From an uncultured Duncaniella sp. (GTDB lineage: Bacteria > Bacteroidota > Bacteroidia > Bacteroidales > Muribaculaceae): 64,000 nucleotides of DNA. A model generated the notes under the pieces. The model ran no database searches. It was given only the letters and a program-made list of their open reading frames with translations, and was not told the origin of the DNA. Both the position numbers and the translations under genes were made by a program. Each line of letters opens with the position of its first letter. Position 1 is the first letter of the stretch. The stretch spans positions 273 through 64,272 of the forward strand of contig NZ_CAJTQC010000006.1 in the NCBI RefSeq assembly GCF_910578445.1. Reading direction: 5' to 3'. Shown one piece after another: positions 6,992 through 17,000 of the stretch.

Positions 6992-9043
6992 ATGAAAAAA
7001 AAGACTCTCAACATCATTAAAAACGATCCGTGGCTTGAGCCGTATACCGACGTAATCGTCGGACGCCACAATGAAGCACTCAACAAAGAAGCCGAGCTAT
7101 GCGGACCGAACGGTACTCTTGAAGACTTTGCGAACGCACACAATTTCTTCGGTCTCCACCACACTCCCGACGGAGGCTGGGTGTTCCGCGAATGGGCGCC
7201 CAACGCAACAGCAATCACACTCATAGGCGACTTCTCCAAATGGAAGACCATGAAGAAATATGCCCTCAAGCCAAAGAAAAATGGTGTCTGGGAAATCAAG
7301 CTTAAGCCAAACGACATCCACCATGGCGACCTCTACAAGATGATGGTCAGCTGGGACGGAGGACAAGGCGAACGAATCCCGGCCTATGCGACGCGCGTGG
7401 TGCAGGACGAACAGACCAAGGTCTTCTCGGCTCAGGTATGGTCGCCAGAACCTTATAAATGGAAAGTGCGCCGCTTCCGCCCCGATACGCGCCCGCTTAT
7501 AATCTACGAATGCCACATCGGCATGGCACAGGAAAAAGAAGGTGTGGGAACATACACCGAATTCCGCGACCTCGTGCTGCCACGCATTGCAGCCGACGGC
7601 TACAATGCAATCCAGATAATGGCCATTCAGGAACACCCCTACTACGGTTCGTTCGGATATCACGTGTCGAGCTTCTTTGCTCCGTCAAGCCGTTTCGGAA
7701 CAGCCGAGGAACTGAAAAGCCTCATTGACCGCGCCCATGAACTCGGCATCGCCGTCATCATGGACATCGTACACTCTCATGCGGTGAAAAACGAAGTCGA
7801 AGGTCTTGGCCGGCTCGACGGCAGCTATAATCAGTATTTCTACGGCGACTCGCGTCGCGAACACCCGGCATGGGATTCGCTATGCTTCGACTATGGGAAA
7901 AACGACGTAATCAACTTCCTCCTCTCAAACTGCAAATACTGGCTTCAGGAATTCCGCTTTGACGGTTTCCGCTTTGACGGAGTGACCTCAATGCTCTACT
8001 ACAGCCACGGGCTCGGACAAGCATTCAGCGGATATGACGACTACTACAACGGCGGACAGGACACAAACGCAATCACCTATCTCACGCTCGCCAACAAACT
8101 CATCCACAAAATCAATCCCAACGCAATCACGATTGCCGAGGAAATGAGCGGTATGCCCGGTCTTGCAGTCCCCATAAAGGATGGCGGAATCGGATTTGAC
8201 TACCGCATGGCAATGGGCATACCTGATTACTGGATCAAGATACTCAAGGAGAAAAAAGACGAGGACTGGCATCCGACCTCGATTTTCTGGGAACTGACCA
8301 ACCGTCGCGCCGACGAAAAGACCATCTCGTATGTCGAAAGCCACGATCAGGCTCTCGTAGGCGACAAAACAGTCATCTTCCGCCTCATCGACAAAGAAAT
8401 GTACTGGCACATGATGCGCGACGACGACAACATGGTCGTTGCCCGTGGCATGGCTCTCCACAAGATGATACGTCTCGTCACCGCCTCGACTATCAACGGT
8501 GGCTACCTCAACTTCATGGGTAATGAATTCGGCCATCCCGAATGGATTGACTTCCCGCGCGAAGGCAATGGCTGGAGCTACAAATATGCGCGCCGTCAAT
8601 GGGATCTTGTTGACAGGAAAGAGCTGAAATACATCCTGCTCAATGCCTTTGACAATGCTATGGTCCACCTCATTTCGAGCGTCTATAACTTCCAGTCGCT
8701 CCCGGTGGTTAAATTGTGGGAGAAAGACGACGACCAAGTGCTCGCCTACATGCGCGGAGACCTCGCATTTGTGTTCAACTTCAACCCGTCCAAGGCCTTT
8801 ACAGGCTACGGCATCCTCGCTCCCGCAGGCGAATATGACGTCGTCCTTTCAACCGACAATCCTGAATTCGGAGGTTATGGCAACATTGACGAAACCGTCA
8901 GCCATCTGACTCAGAACGACCCGCTTTTCGCTCCTTCAGGCAAAGAATGGCTGCGACTCTATCTGCCTCCGCGTTCTGCTCAGGTGTTGCGCCTGCGTCG
9001 TGCGACACCGCCAAAATCACGAAAAAAACAGTCTAAAGCATAA
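6992..9043 (+). CDS. glgB: 1,4-alpha-glucan branching enzyme
   Basis: Cytoplasmic glycogen branching enzyme (GH13), 683 residues, which transfers alpha-1,4 chains to make alpha-1,6 branches. An N-terminal CBM48 domain (about 40-150, with VFREWAPNATAITLIGDF) precedes the (beta/alpha)8 domain. Family motifs are in order: DIVHSHAVKN (region I), FRFDGFRFDGVTSM with nucleophile Asp329 (region II), AEEMSG with acid/base Glu383 (region III) and YVESHDQ (region IV). A C-terminal beta domain ends in a basic tail. The lack of a signal peptide and the monocistronic context fit storage metabolism. The closer relatives appear to be the eukaryote-like branching enzymes common in Bacteroidales. Confidence 0.93.
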   Translation: MKKKTLNIIKNDPWLEPYTDVIVGRHNEALNKEAELCGPNGTLEDFANAHNFFGLHHTPDGGWVFREWAPNATAITLIGDFSKWKTMKKYALKPKKNGVWEIKLKPNDIHHGDLYKMMVSWDGGQGERIPAYATRVVQDEQTKVFSAQVWSPEPYKWKVRRFRPDTRPLIIYECHIGMAQEKEGVGTYTEFRDLVLPRIAADGYNAIQIMAIQEHPYYGSFGYHVSSFFAPSSRFGTAEELKSLIDRAHELGIAVIMDIVHSHAVKNEVEGLGRLDGSYNQYFYGDSRREHPAWDSLCFDYGKNDVINFLLSNCKYWLQEFRFDGFRFDGVTSMLYYSHGLGQAFSGYDDYYNGGQDTNAITYLTLANKLIHKINPNAITIAEEMSGMPGLAVPIKDGGIGFDYRMAMGIPDYWIKILKEKKDEDWHPTSIFWELTNRRADEKTISYVESHDQALVGDKTVIFRLIDKEMYWHMMRDDDNMVVARGMALHKMIRLVTASTINGGYLNFMGNEFGHPEWIDFPREGNGWSYKYARRQWDLVDRKELKYILLNAFDNAMVHLISSVYNFQSLPVVKLWEKDDDQVLAYMRGDLAFVFNFNPSKAFTGYGILAPAGEYDVVLSTDNPEFGGYGNIDETVSHLTQNDPLFAPSGKEWLRLYLPPRSAQVLRLRRATPPKSRKKQSKA

Positions 9044-9066
9044 GACAGGACATACACTCAACAATG

Positions 9067-9111
9067 ACCCGGAGAGATTCCGACTCTGAATTTGTCGGAA
9101 TCTCCCCGGGT
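9067..9111 (+). terminator. Hairpin after glgB, probable terminator
   Basis: An 18-bp inverted repeat with a single mismatch (9067-9084 with 9094-9111) begins 23 bases after the glgB stop. It lacks a strong T run, so it may be a 3'-end stabiliser or a weak terminator. Confidence 0.55.
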
Positions 9112-9165
9112 TCATACTTCCGGTTCTCAACAGCCTGAAGCATGAATGACACTTCTGAAATGCAA

Positions 9166-9197
9166 TTTGCTTTATTCGTGGCATTTCACTAATTTTG
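9166..9197 (+). promoter_or_regulatory. Promoter of the YhcH-family gene
   Basis: TTTG (9166-9169) and TAATTTTG (9190-9197) are spaced by exactly 20 bases, a complete Bacteroidota promoter match. It places the transcription start near 9202 and supports the ATG at 9254 over in-frame starts further upstream. Confidence 0.75.
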
Positions 9198-9253
9198 CAA
9201 TCAGTTGCAGCTACCATGCAACATTGTTTCAACTCCATAAATCATCAACAACC

Positions 9254-9811
9254 ATGTCAACAGAAAAAGTTATGACCCCGGAAGAGGCCCGCGAGTGGAT
9301 GGAAACACGCGAATGGGCAAACGGATGGAACGTCAATCCCGACGAAACCATCGACGCAGTTGAATTCGCAAACCAGTATCACCGTAATAAACCGCTATGG
9401 GACAAGCTCTTCAAATTCCTTGCCGAGCACGACCCTATGACCCTTGAACCCGGAAAGATTGAACTTGAAAAAGGCCGTGTATGGATCAATGTACCAGAGG
9501 AATACACCCCGAAGTCAATCGAGGAGACACGCACCGAGAACCACCGCAAGTATATCGACCTCCAGTACACTTTCGTAGGCGATGAGCTCTACGGCCTCGC
9601 TGACCCCGACAAGGTTACCCCGACTATGGAATATGACCCGGTGAAAGACCGTACTTTCTATACTCTCGACGCCCCCGCTTCATACGTTCCCGCCGGAGCT
9701 GACCGCTTCTTCCTCTATTTCCCGAAAGACCTTCACCAGCCCTCAGTCAAGGCATCGGAAAATCCCGGCATCTCACGCAAGCTCGTAGGCAAAATCGAAT
9801 ACGCGGAATAA
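9254..9811 (+). CDS. YhcH/YjgK/YiaL family protein
   Basis: Cytoplasmic single-domain protein of 185 residues related to the DUF386 beta-sandwich (cupin-like) family that includes E. coli YhcH, TabA and EbgC. Recognisable parts are the HRKYIDLQYTFVGDE segment, which carries metal-ligand type His/Asp/Gln residues, and FFLYFPKDLHQPSVK, with the second His. Family members are linked to sugar-acid and glycan catabolism (sialic acid, beta-galactosides), but a firm reaction is not established. The start was chosen because a complete promoter lies inside the longer open frame. It is monocistronic, ends at a strong bidirectional terminator, and faces the pectin cluster tail to tail. Confidence 0.85.
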   Translation: MSTEKVMTPEEAREWMETREWANGWNVNPDETIDAVEFANQYHRNKPLWDKLFKFLAEHDPMTLEPGKIELEKGRVWINVPEEYTPKSIEETRTENHRKYIDLQYTFVGDELYGLADPDKVTPTMEYDPVKDRTFYTLDAPASYVPAGADRFFLYFPKDLHQPSVKASENPGISRKLVGKIEYAE

Positions 9812-9830
9812 TCCGTCTGAAAATCATAAT

Positions 9831-9885
9831 AAAAATACAGGATGACACAGAAATCAGAAACATCTGTGTCATCCTGTATTTTTTT
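9831..9885. terminator. Bidirectional terminator between the YhcH gene and the RG-II operon B
   Basis: A perfect 20-bp stem (9831-9850 with 9864-9883) has A-rich and T-rich ends, so it yields a U tract on both strands. It closes the plus-strand YhcH gene and the minus-strand operon ending at 9911. Confidence 0.92.
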
Positions 9886-9910
9886 AACAACAATATGTTT
9901 TTTCGCAAAC

Positions 9911-11251
9911 CTACTTCTTTACATAACGGATTGCGTTGGCAGGCATGTTTTCACCTTCATGACCGAAGCTCTTCATCGCATCGTGCGGTTCTATGGTCAC
10001 CTTCGATTCGTCGAGTTTCGAACGGTCAAGGCCGAAGACATCAATGAAAAAGTCATAGACTGCATTGCGTTTGTTCGGGCCGAAGTCATGACCTTCGGTC
10101 GGGAGATGGACGTTTGAAACCTTATCCTTTGCTCCATAAAATCCATAGACACGCTGGAGATAGGGATATTCATTTTCAGGGACAATATTGGTCCAGTCCT
10201 TACCATCGGAAACAATGCGCATCGGTCGTGGAGCGAAGGCGGCTGCAAGTTCGGCATTGGTCGTACCGCCTCCGGCACGCATTATCGGCATACCGCTTTC
10301 ACAGGGACAGCCGCCGTCGAAGTATGACGAAAGGCTGACCACAGGACACGAAGCTGTGTAGCGTGGATCAAGCACAGACAGAAGCACCGACTGCGAGCCG
10401 CCGCCTGAACCGCCGTTGACACCCACCCGGGTAGAATCAACATCCTTGCGAGCAATCATGAAATCGAGTATCGAGATTCCGTTGAGAGCCTGTATGACAT
10501 GAGCCTCAGGTTTGTGATGGCCTTCGCTGCCGACCTGCAGAGCGGATTCGCCCCACCCGTAAAGGTCATAGTCGACACAGATAGCACCCATGCGTGCAAG
10601 CGTAGCGAGACGCTGCTGTTGTGCGTCATTGTAACGTCCGTTACCAAAATGCCCGTTCGGACAGATTATCAGCGGATGCTTGCCTTTTGAAGCAGGTGCA
10701 TAAATCGAACCGCAGACATAGAGTCCGGGCAGAGTTTCGAGATAGAAATTCTGGACGGTGTATCCGTCAAACTTACGCACTTTCGAAAAAACAGGCTTTG
10801 CATCAACCCGACGTGCGAGCGCATCGTCAATCGTCAGAAGTTCGCGGACTTCCTGACGGATGGAGTCACGTCGCGCTTCCCAAGAGCCCTTGTCGGAATA
10901 GAGCGAGGTCAGCCATGCGACCATCTTACGACCGTCGGCCTCTGTCCGGCGCGGATACTCGTAACGTTTCAGTTTATAGGTCGTATCATTCTGCTTAACG
11001 AACTTAAAGTCAAATGGCATGAGGACATTCGTCAGAGACTCCTCGACCGAATAGGGACGGATACGCGAATCTGCATACGGAAGCACAAGTCCGGTAGTAT
11101 CAATGTCATATTTCAATCTGACATGAAAACGTTCGCTAATCTCAGTCAGCACTTCTCCCAACGGACGTCTGAACTGGTTCTCATAATTATTCTGAGCCAT
11201 TGCCGGCATGGCTGCAAGAGCCATGCCGATAATGATAGTTGCTGATTTCAT
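9911..11251 (-). CDS. STN-domain alpha/beta-hydrolase, likely pectin esterase of the CE19 type
   Basis: Exported serine hydrolase of 446 residues, signal peptide about 1-19. Residues 27-95 resemble the short N-terminal STN domain of SusC-like receptors and secretins (RPLGEVLTEISERFHVRLKY, later YSVEESLTNVL). The alpha/beta-hydrolase region follows (about 150-430), with nucleophile elbow NGGSGGGS (Ser282), a candidate acid near Asp349 (SDGKDW) and His388 in TEGHDFG. From memory, the B. thetaiotaomicron RG-II locus has an essential serine-hydrolase pectin methylesterase (CE19), and position and fold fit; an acetylesterase is the alternative. It is the last gene of operon B, three bases after the GH78 gene. 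The STN domain is unusual for an enzyme. Confidence 0.72.
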   Translation of the reverse strand: MKSATIIIGMALAAMPAMAQNNYENQFRRPLGEVLTEISERFHVRLKYDIDTTGLVLPYADSRIRPYSVEESLTNVLMPFDFKFVKQNDTTYKLKRYEYPRRTEADGRKMVAWLTSLYSDKGSWEARRDSIRQEVRELLTIDDALARRVDAKPVFSKVRKFDGYTVQNFYLETLPGLYVCGSIYAPASKGKHPLIICPNGHFGNGRYNDAQQQRLATLARMGAICVDYDLYGWGESALQVGSEGHHKPEAHVIQALNGISILDFMIARKDVDSTRVGVNGGSGGGSQSVLLSVLDPRYTASCPVVSLSSYFDGGCPCESGMPIMRAGGGTTNAELAAAFAPRPMRIVSDGKDWTNIVPENEYPYLQRVYGFYGAKDKVSNVHLPTEGHDFGPNKRNAVYDFFIDVFGLDRSKLDESKVTIEPHDAMKSFGHEGENMPANAIRYVKK

Positions 11252-11254
11252 CTG

Positions 11255-14017
11255 TTACTTTATTTTTGAAGAAAACGTATGTTTGCCTGATTTAACAACC
11301 TTGGGCTGCGCATCACCGGGAAGAATGACATCAGCCGAGACATTGGCCGGTAGCAAAAGCTCAAGAGTGAAATCATCACCCGTGCGTCGCCATTGAACCT
11401 CGACATCGCCATAGAGAGTAGCGGTGCGGCCGCTGACACTTGTCAGGTCACCTACCACCGATGGCTCGATGATGAGATGCTGCATTCCCGGACGAGCCTC
11501 GTCAATCCTGATGCCGGCAAGCGAACGGAAAAGCCATTCGTCAATCTGTCCCATCATGAAGTGATTCCACGATGAACCCTGACGCGGATCCCACTGCTCG
11601 GTGAGTGTAGTAGCTCCGAACTGGAGCTGGAAACCGTAGCCGGGAGCATCGTAATGATTGTGCATGCGATACATTATCGAGTCAAGACCGTTGTCGGCAA
11701 GCGCACGGAATAGATAACGGTTGCCGACATCGCCGGTGGTCAGGCGCACTCCGTGTTCTCGGATGTCGCCGACGAGGTTATCAAGCACAGCCTGCTTCCT
11801 GCCTTCCGGGATCATATCGAGGAAAAGCGGGAGGGCGTTTGAGGTCTGGCTGCCAGTACCGTAGTCAGAAGTAGCCGGGTCAAAATACTTCTTATTGAAC
11901 GCATCGCGCACTTTGTCGGCCACAGCCTGATAGCGCGCCGCATCATCCTTCTTGCCGAGCAGTTCGGCAGCCTTGATGACGTGAAGAAGGTCCATATAGT
12001 AATGAGCCGACGCAACAAGACCTATGGGCGTGTTACGCGAGAATCCCGCACGGAAATCTCCGTAGTCATACCAGTCGCCGAGACCGAAGTCAATCAGATT
12101 ACCGTCAGCACGAGTACCGAGATAGTCGACATAGGCAAGCATGTTGGGATAATACTTACGGATAAGGCTGTCATCGCCATAGGCTTCATAATACATCCAC
12201 GGCGCAATGACCAGTGTCGCACCCCATTCGGGCGACTCGGCGAAATCATCCATGCCGGGACCTTCAAACACAACATATTGCGGAGCGACAGTGGGGACCA
12301 TGCCGTCGGCCCTCTGGCTGTCTGCTATATCGCGGAGCACTTTTGGATAATACGACGTAAGGTCATAGTTATACAAAAGACCCGGGCCGTTGAGATGAAC
12401 CTGTTCAAGCCATCCGAGTTTCTCGCGGTGCGGACAGTCAGTGAACACCGACTGCATATTGCTTCTGACCGCATTGCGGATCAGACGGTGTGCGGCTGTC
12501 AGAACTTCGCTCGAACATTCAAACTCTCCGCCTTCAGCAGCCGAGTTGTAGATGAAACATGATTTGATGTCCTCAATTTCAGGCAAGCCCTCAGGATTCG
12601 GTTCTCCGGCAAAGACCGCACCCTCAACCTGTATGTAGCGGAAACCGTAGTATGAGAAACGCGGATGCCACGTTTCCGGCTTGTCGCTGCGAAGTATATA
12701 GGTGTAGTAATGCTGACGTCCCGTCTGTCGCTGATTGGCGGCATTGTCGTCAGTGATACTTTCACTGACAATCATTGTAACCTTCTGACCCGGCTTGCCC
12801 TTAAGCGTGATTTCAGGGAATCCGGCAAGATTCTGCCCCATATCGAGAAGGATAGCAGAGGAATCGATGGTGCGCTTTGTGGCCTTCGTTCCCTTCTCTA
12901 TCTCCTCAGCAGTCAGTTTATGACGGCTTTTCACGGCAAAACGCTCCATAATCTTCACCGGAGGGGCGAGTTGCGGTGTGAGACGGCCTTTAGGGGCACG
13001 CTGCATCACTACGGGCTGCCACTTGCTGTCGTCAAACCCGGCCTTATCCCATCCAGGCTGTTCGAGACGGGCGTCATAGTCCTCTCCGCCATACATCGAA
13101 TGGAACGTAATGGGACTGAGGTCATATTTCCAATCATCGCCTGTCTCTATGACTTCTGACGAACCGTCGGTGTAGCGCACAAGCATTTTTACCCACAGCG
13201 TCTCAGGTCCGAAACCGATCTGAAGTTTGCTGTAGCGGTTACCGCGCACGACATTGAAGAAACCATTGCCAAGCAACACACCCATTGCATTCTCTCCGGA
13301 ATGGAGCATGTCGGTGACATCATAGGTGTTATAGTAGACAGTCTTGTCATAGTCACTCCAGAGCGGTGTGAATTCACCGTCGCCGACCTTCTCGCCGTTG
13401 AGCGACAGTTCGTAGTGGCCGAGACCGCAGACATAGACGGTAGCATCGGCAATCTTTTTCGGCAAATCGAACTCTGTGCGGAGAACAATGCTGCGCGATG
13501 CCATCGAGTCGACACGCTCCCAAGCTTCTTTTATTTCAGGCTTCTTCCATTTGTCGTAAGTGTAGTTACGTCCCTCGGGCAGATTGGCCTGCTCATAGCT
13601 GACAGCACCAATCCACTTACCGTCGAGAAATTTGGCATCCGGGGCTATCCGGAACTCAGCCGGAGCGCTCCATGCAGAAGCCTTACCCTTTTCATCCCAG
13701 ACCTTCACGCGCCAATAGTAGCGAGTCATCGGTTCGAGCTTCGGGCCGGCATAAGCGATTAGCTGGCTCTGCCCTGATTTGACTTTGCCCGAATTCCAGA
13801 CCTTAGCTGTTTTCTTGCCGTTGAGGGTGAAGATTTCCAACTGATAGGCCGACTGCATCGTGCCGTTATCGCCTTTGAGCTGCCAGCCGAAACGCGGAGT
13901 GTCGGTGTCGACAGCAAGCGGTCTGTCAGTCATCTCGCATGTCATCCTGCCTACCTCTATAGCCCTTATCGGGAGCGAGGCAAGCAGAAGGATTGCTATA
14001 TAAAGTATTCGCTTCAT
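11255..14017 (-). CDS. GH78 alpha-L-rhamnosidase
   Basis: Exported enzyme of 920 residues (signal peptide about 1-19). It shows the usual multidomain rhamnosidase layout: an N-terminal fibronectin-like domain (PLAVDTDTPRFGWQLKG), jelly-roll accessory domains (VYVCGLGHYELSLNG; LLGNGFFNVVRG), and an (alpha/alpha)6 catalytic domain with the general acid in CPHREKLGW (Glu about 531) and the base in ATTLTEQWDP (Glu about 805). It hydrolyses terminal alpha-L-rhamnose. RG-II contains several rhamnoses, in chains A, B and C, and which one this enzyme removes cannot be read from sequence. It is separated from the preceding GH143-GH142 gene by 21 bases, so it shares its transcript. Confidence 0.9.
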   Translation of the reverse strand: MKRILYIAILLLASLPIRAIEVGRMTCEMTDRPLAVDTDTPRFGWQLKGDNGTMQSAYQLEIFTLNGKKTAKVWNSGKVKSGQSQLIAYAGPKLEPMTRYYWRVKVWDEKGKASAWSAPAEFRIAPDAKFLDGKWIGAVSYEQANLPEGRNYTYDKWKKPEIKEAWERVDSMASRSIVLRTEFDLPKKIADATVYVCGLGHYELSLNGEKVGDGEFTPLWSDYDKTVYYNTYDVTDMLHSGENAMGVLLGNGFFNVVRGNRYSKLQIGFGPETLWVKMLVRYTDGSSEVIETGDDWKYDLSPITFHSMYGGEDYDARLEQPGWDKAGFDDSKWQPVVMQRAPKGRLTPQLAPPVKIMERFAVKSRHKLTAEEIEKGTKATKRTIDSSAILLDMGQNLAGFPEITLKGKPGQKVTMIVSESITDDNAANQRQTGRQHYYTYILRSDKPETWHPRFSYYGFRYIQVEGAVFAGEPNPEGLPEIEDIKSCFIYNSAAEGGEFECSSEVLTAAHRLIRNAVRSNMQSVFTDCPHREKLGWLEQVHLNGPGLLYNYDLTSYYPKVLRDIADSQRADGMVPTVAPQYVVFEGPGMDDFAESPEWGATLVIAPWMYYEAYGDDSLIRKYYPNMLAYVDYLGTRADGNLIDFGLGDWYDYGDFRAGFSRNTPIGLVASAHYYMDLLHVIKAAELLGKKDDAARYQAVADKVRDAFNKKYFDPATSDYGTGSQTSNALPLFLDMIPEGRKQAVLDNLVGDIREHGVRLTTGDVGNRYLFRALADNGLDSIMYRMHNHYDAPGYGFQLQFGATTLTEQWDPRQGSSWNHFMMGQIDEWLFRSLAGIRIDEARPGMQHLIIEPSVVGDLTSVSGRTATLYGDVEVQWRRTGDDFTLELLLPANVSADVILPGDAQPKVVKSGKHTFSSKIK

Positions 14018-14038
14018 ATAATTCCGAATTAATGATTA

Positions 14039-17000
14039 TTAGAGCACATCCTTGCAGACGAGACGTTCGAGCTTGGATGTGTGGCCAACCTCCTTACCGT
14101 CGACATAGACACGCAGACCGCTGCCCTTGTGGTAGCGCTGTCCGTCCTTATCCCAAAGAATGGTCACATTGCGGCCATGATATGGAACATTGTCGAGGCA
14201 GAACCAGTCCCATTCTCCATCGGGCACAAGAGGATTCACCTCAATGGTGTTGTCATTGCGGGGACGAAGACCTACGAGACCTGTGATTACAAGGTCGTTG
14301 AATGTCGAATGATTATAGTAACGGCTACGTTCCTGATCACCCTTCAGCCAATAACCTGTCACCTCATCGAGATACTCACCGATATAAGGACGGCCACGAT
14401 GATGCTGCGACTCAACATAGCGCTTCATCTGTACGAAATAAGTGCTGTCGGTCACGGCAGGATTCTCCTCGGTATTAAGATAGTTGGCGAGCGCGGTCAG
14501 AGTCTGGGCAGAAGCAAACGGCCAGATTGCACCGTCCCACTCACATTTGCCCACACCGCGTGTGCGGAATTCAGGGTGACGGCGCTCGGCTGTCGTAAGA
14601 CCGTAAGGAGCTGAGAAACCGCCCTCATCATTGAGCTGAAGCCAAGCTTCGTCATATTTACCCTTGTCGGGGAGATTGAAATACCAAGGAATATAGCCGA
14701 TGGCCTCACGTGCCTGCGCACAGGTGTCGCCTCTGACTGTCTCAAAGAAGGCATGGTCCTTGTTCCACAGACGTGACTGCACGAGATTTTTAATTTCCTC
14801 GGCTTTCTTTTCGTAAAGTTCCTGTTCATCCTTCTTGCCAAGCTTTCCGGCGATGGCGGCGAGAGCCTTGGCGTTGCCATACATATAGGAGTTGATGGTC
14901 GGACGGGCATATTTCTTCTTGCGGCCGCCGCTGATGCTCTCCTCCATGCCGTCCTGCACATCGCCCTGCCAGTAAAGTCCGTTGGGCAGACGGTGCTGTT
15001 CCTCCCAGCGGGCATATTCAGCCTTCAGGTCGGGATACATCTTCGCAAGTGCTTCGAAATCACCGTTGACAAGATAGCGGTTATAGATAGCATCGGGATT
15101 CCACGAGCTGAACTTCATCATCTTGGCCATAGGCTGACCGTCGTTGCCGTGATACCATGTATTGATGATTCCGTCGAGATATTTCCGGTCGCGCAACCAG
15201 CGGCTTTCATAGATATGATGGCCGATGGCACATGCAATCAGGTTATATTTGTCGGCATAGCTACGGTCAACAAGGAATTCCGTCATTCCATAGCCAACAG
15301 GGGTATCCTTGATGTGCTTGCGCAGAGTCCACCAGCGATAGTAGTACATCTCCTCCATATCCTCGTCGGGGCACTCAAACAAAGGAATGTTTTCCTTCAT
15401 CCACTCCGATGATTCCGAATTGGGGATTGCCTGAGCGATATTCTCGTCCTCCATGCCGTTGAAATAGTCGGCATGATGAGAGAAGTCATTATATTTAAGC
15501 ACTGAAGCAGTCCCGTCGATGTCGCGCGACGAGCTCTTGAAGTTGGCGATACGATAGACAGCCTCCTTGTCCACATCGTTGGCGCGTGGCATATCATTGT
15601 GCTGGTCGGCCTCGGTGTCGACGTTGGGGAAGTTCGAGTGAACGCCTGTACGGAAGACCACACGCTCAACCTCCTTGACAGGAGCGAAAAGCATTCGTGT
15701 AGCCTTCTTCTCACCGTTGACATAGACTGTCGAATTGCGGTTGTTGAGCGACAGGTCAACCTTCACATGATAGGGCTTTCCGGGTTCGTAGTTAAGAATT
15801 TTACCATAGCGAGCGCCACCCTTCGAACGGAATTCGCCTTCCGGAGTAAGGTCGAGACGCGCACAGGCCGTACCCTCGTCGTCAACAAACTCAATGAGCA
15901 GATTACCGTGGTCATTCTGATCGGCCATAAGGTCGAATTCGACTGTAAGCTCACGTGTCGGCGGAATTTTGCGTTCCACTTTCGAAATGTCAAACGGGTC
16001 TTTGTCCGCAAGAGTCAGCCACGTTTTGCCTTCTTTCTCCTGAAGCGAGACAGGGGCCCATACAGGTGAATAGATATTCCACATCGTGAGATCAGAGAGC
16101 GATTTGAAATCTCCGAAATTCTCATCGGCATGTCCGGTTGCCACAATCTCGACAGGAACTGGGACGCGAGCCACCCACATGTCTTCTTTACCGACACTGT
16201 AGGTCACCCAAAGGTCTCCGTCGGGAGGAGTGCCGTTGCCTTCCTGAATACCTCGCACATATTGCGGGCCGAACGATTTGTATTGTCCGGCATAGCGCAT
16301 GGGAGGCACTTCACCATGAACGAGATTCAGGGTTGTGTAGTCAAGGCCGTCGGAACTGAGAGAAATGGCGAGCGGCCAACGGAATTCCGAAGGATTGTAG
16401 ACGGTGGCATATGTGCCGTCGCTAAGCTTCTGACCCCAGATTTTTGCATTGCTGTTGACAAATCCCTTCGCACGCTCCACCGGCTCGGCCCACGTGTTGC
16501 CGCCATCCTTGCTTATTGAGGTAAGGGCGTGTTTCCAAAGCGACGCGATGTCGCCGTTGGGAAGAGTGTACCAGCAGAACGCCTTGTAGGGCTTTGCAAG
16601 AGGAATCAGCGGGTCATTGCGGTCGGCCTCCTCAACCCACTGCATACGATAGAGCGGGTTAGCGATGATTTCCTCGCATGCCTCACGAAAACCCTTGTCC
16701 TTGCTCTTCTTATAGTTGGGATAATTTGTGTTGTTCTCGTTGAAGTCGTGATTGTAGTAGATAAAATAAATCGGGCCGAACGAACCGTCCTTATAAATCT
16801 CGCGGACCACACGTCCGATTCCGTTGCCGTCGTTGGGGTCATCCTTGTGATGAAGGGCGATGCCGTAGTTGCCGATTGCAAGCAGACGGCCGGATTTCGA
16901 TACATAAAATCCGACACGCTGGTGCATGACTGCATCCTGACCAGAAGCCACATTCTCAATTCCCTCCTTCTTAAAACCGTCGGGGACGGGATAGACAGGG

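Noticed and set aside
9146..9253. Longer N-terminus for the YhcH-family protein
   Set aside because: The extension spans a complete promoter (9166-9197) and its residues are not family-like.
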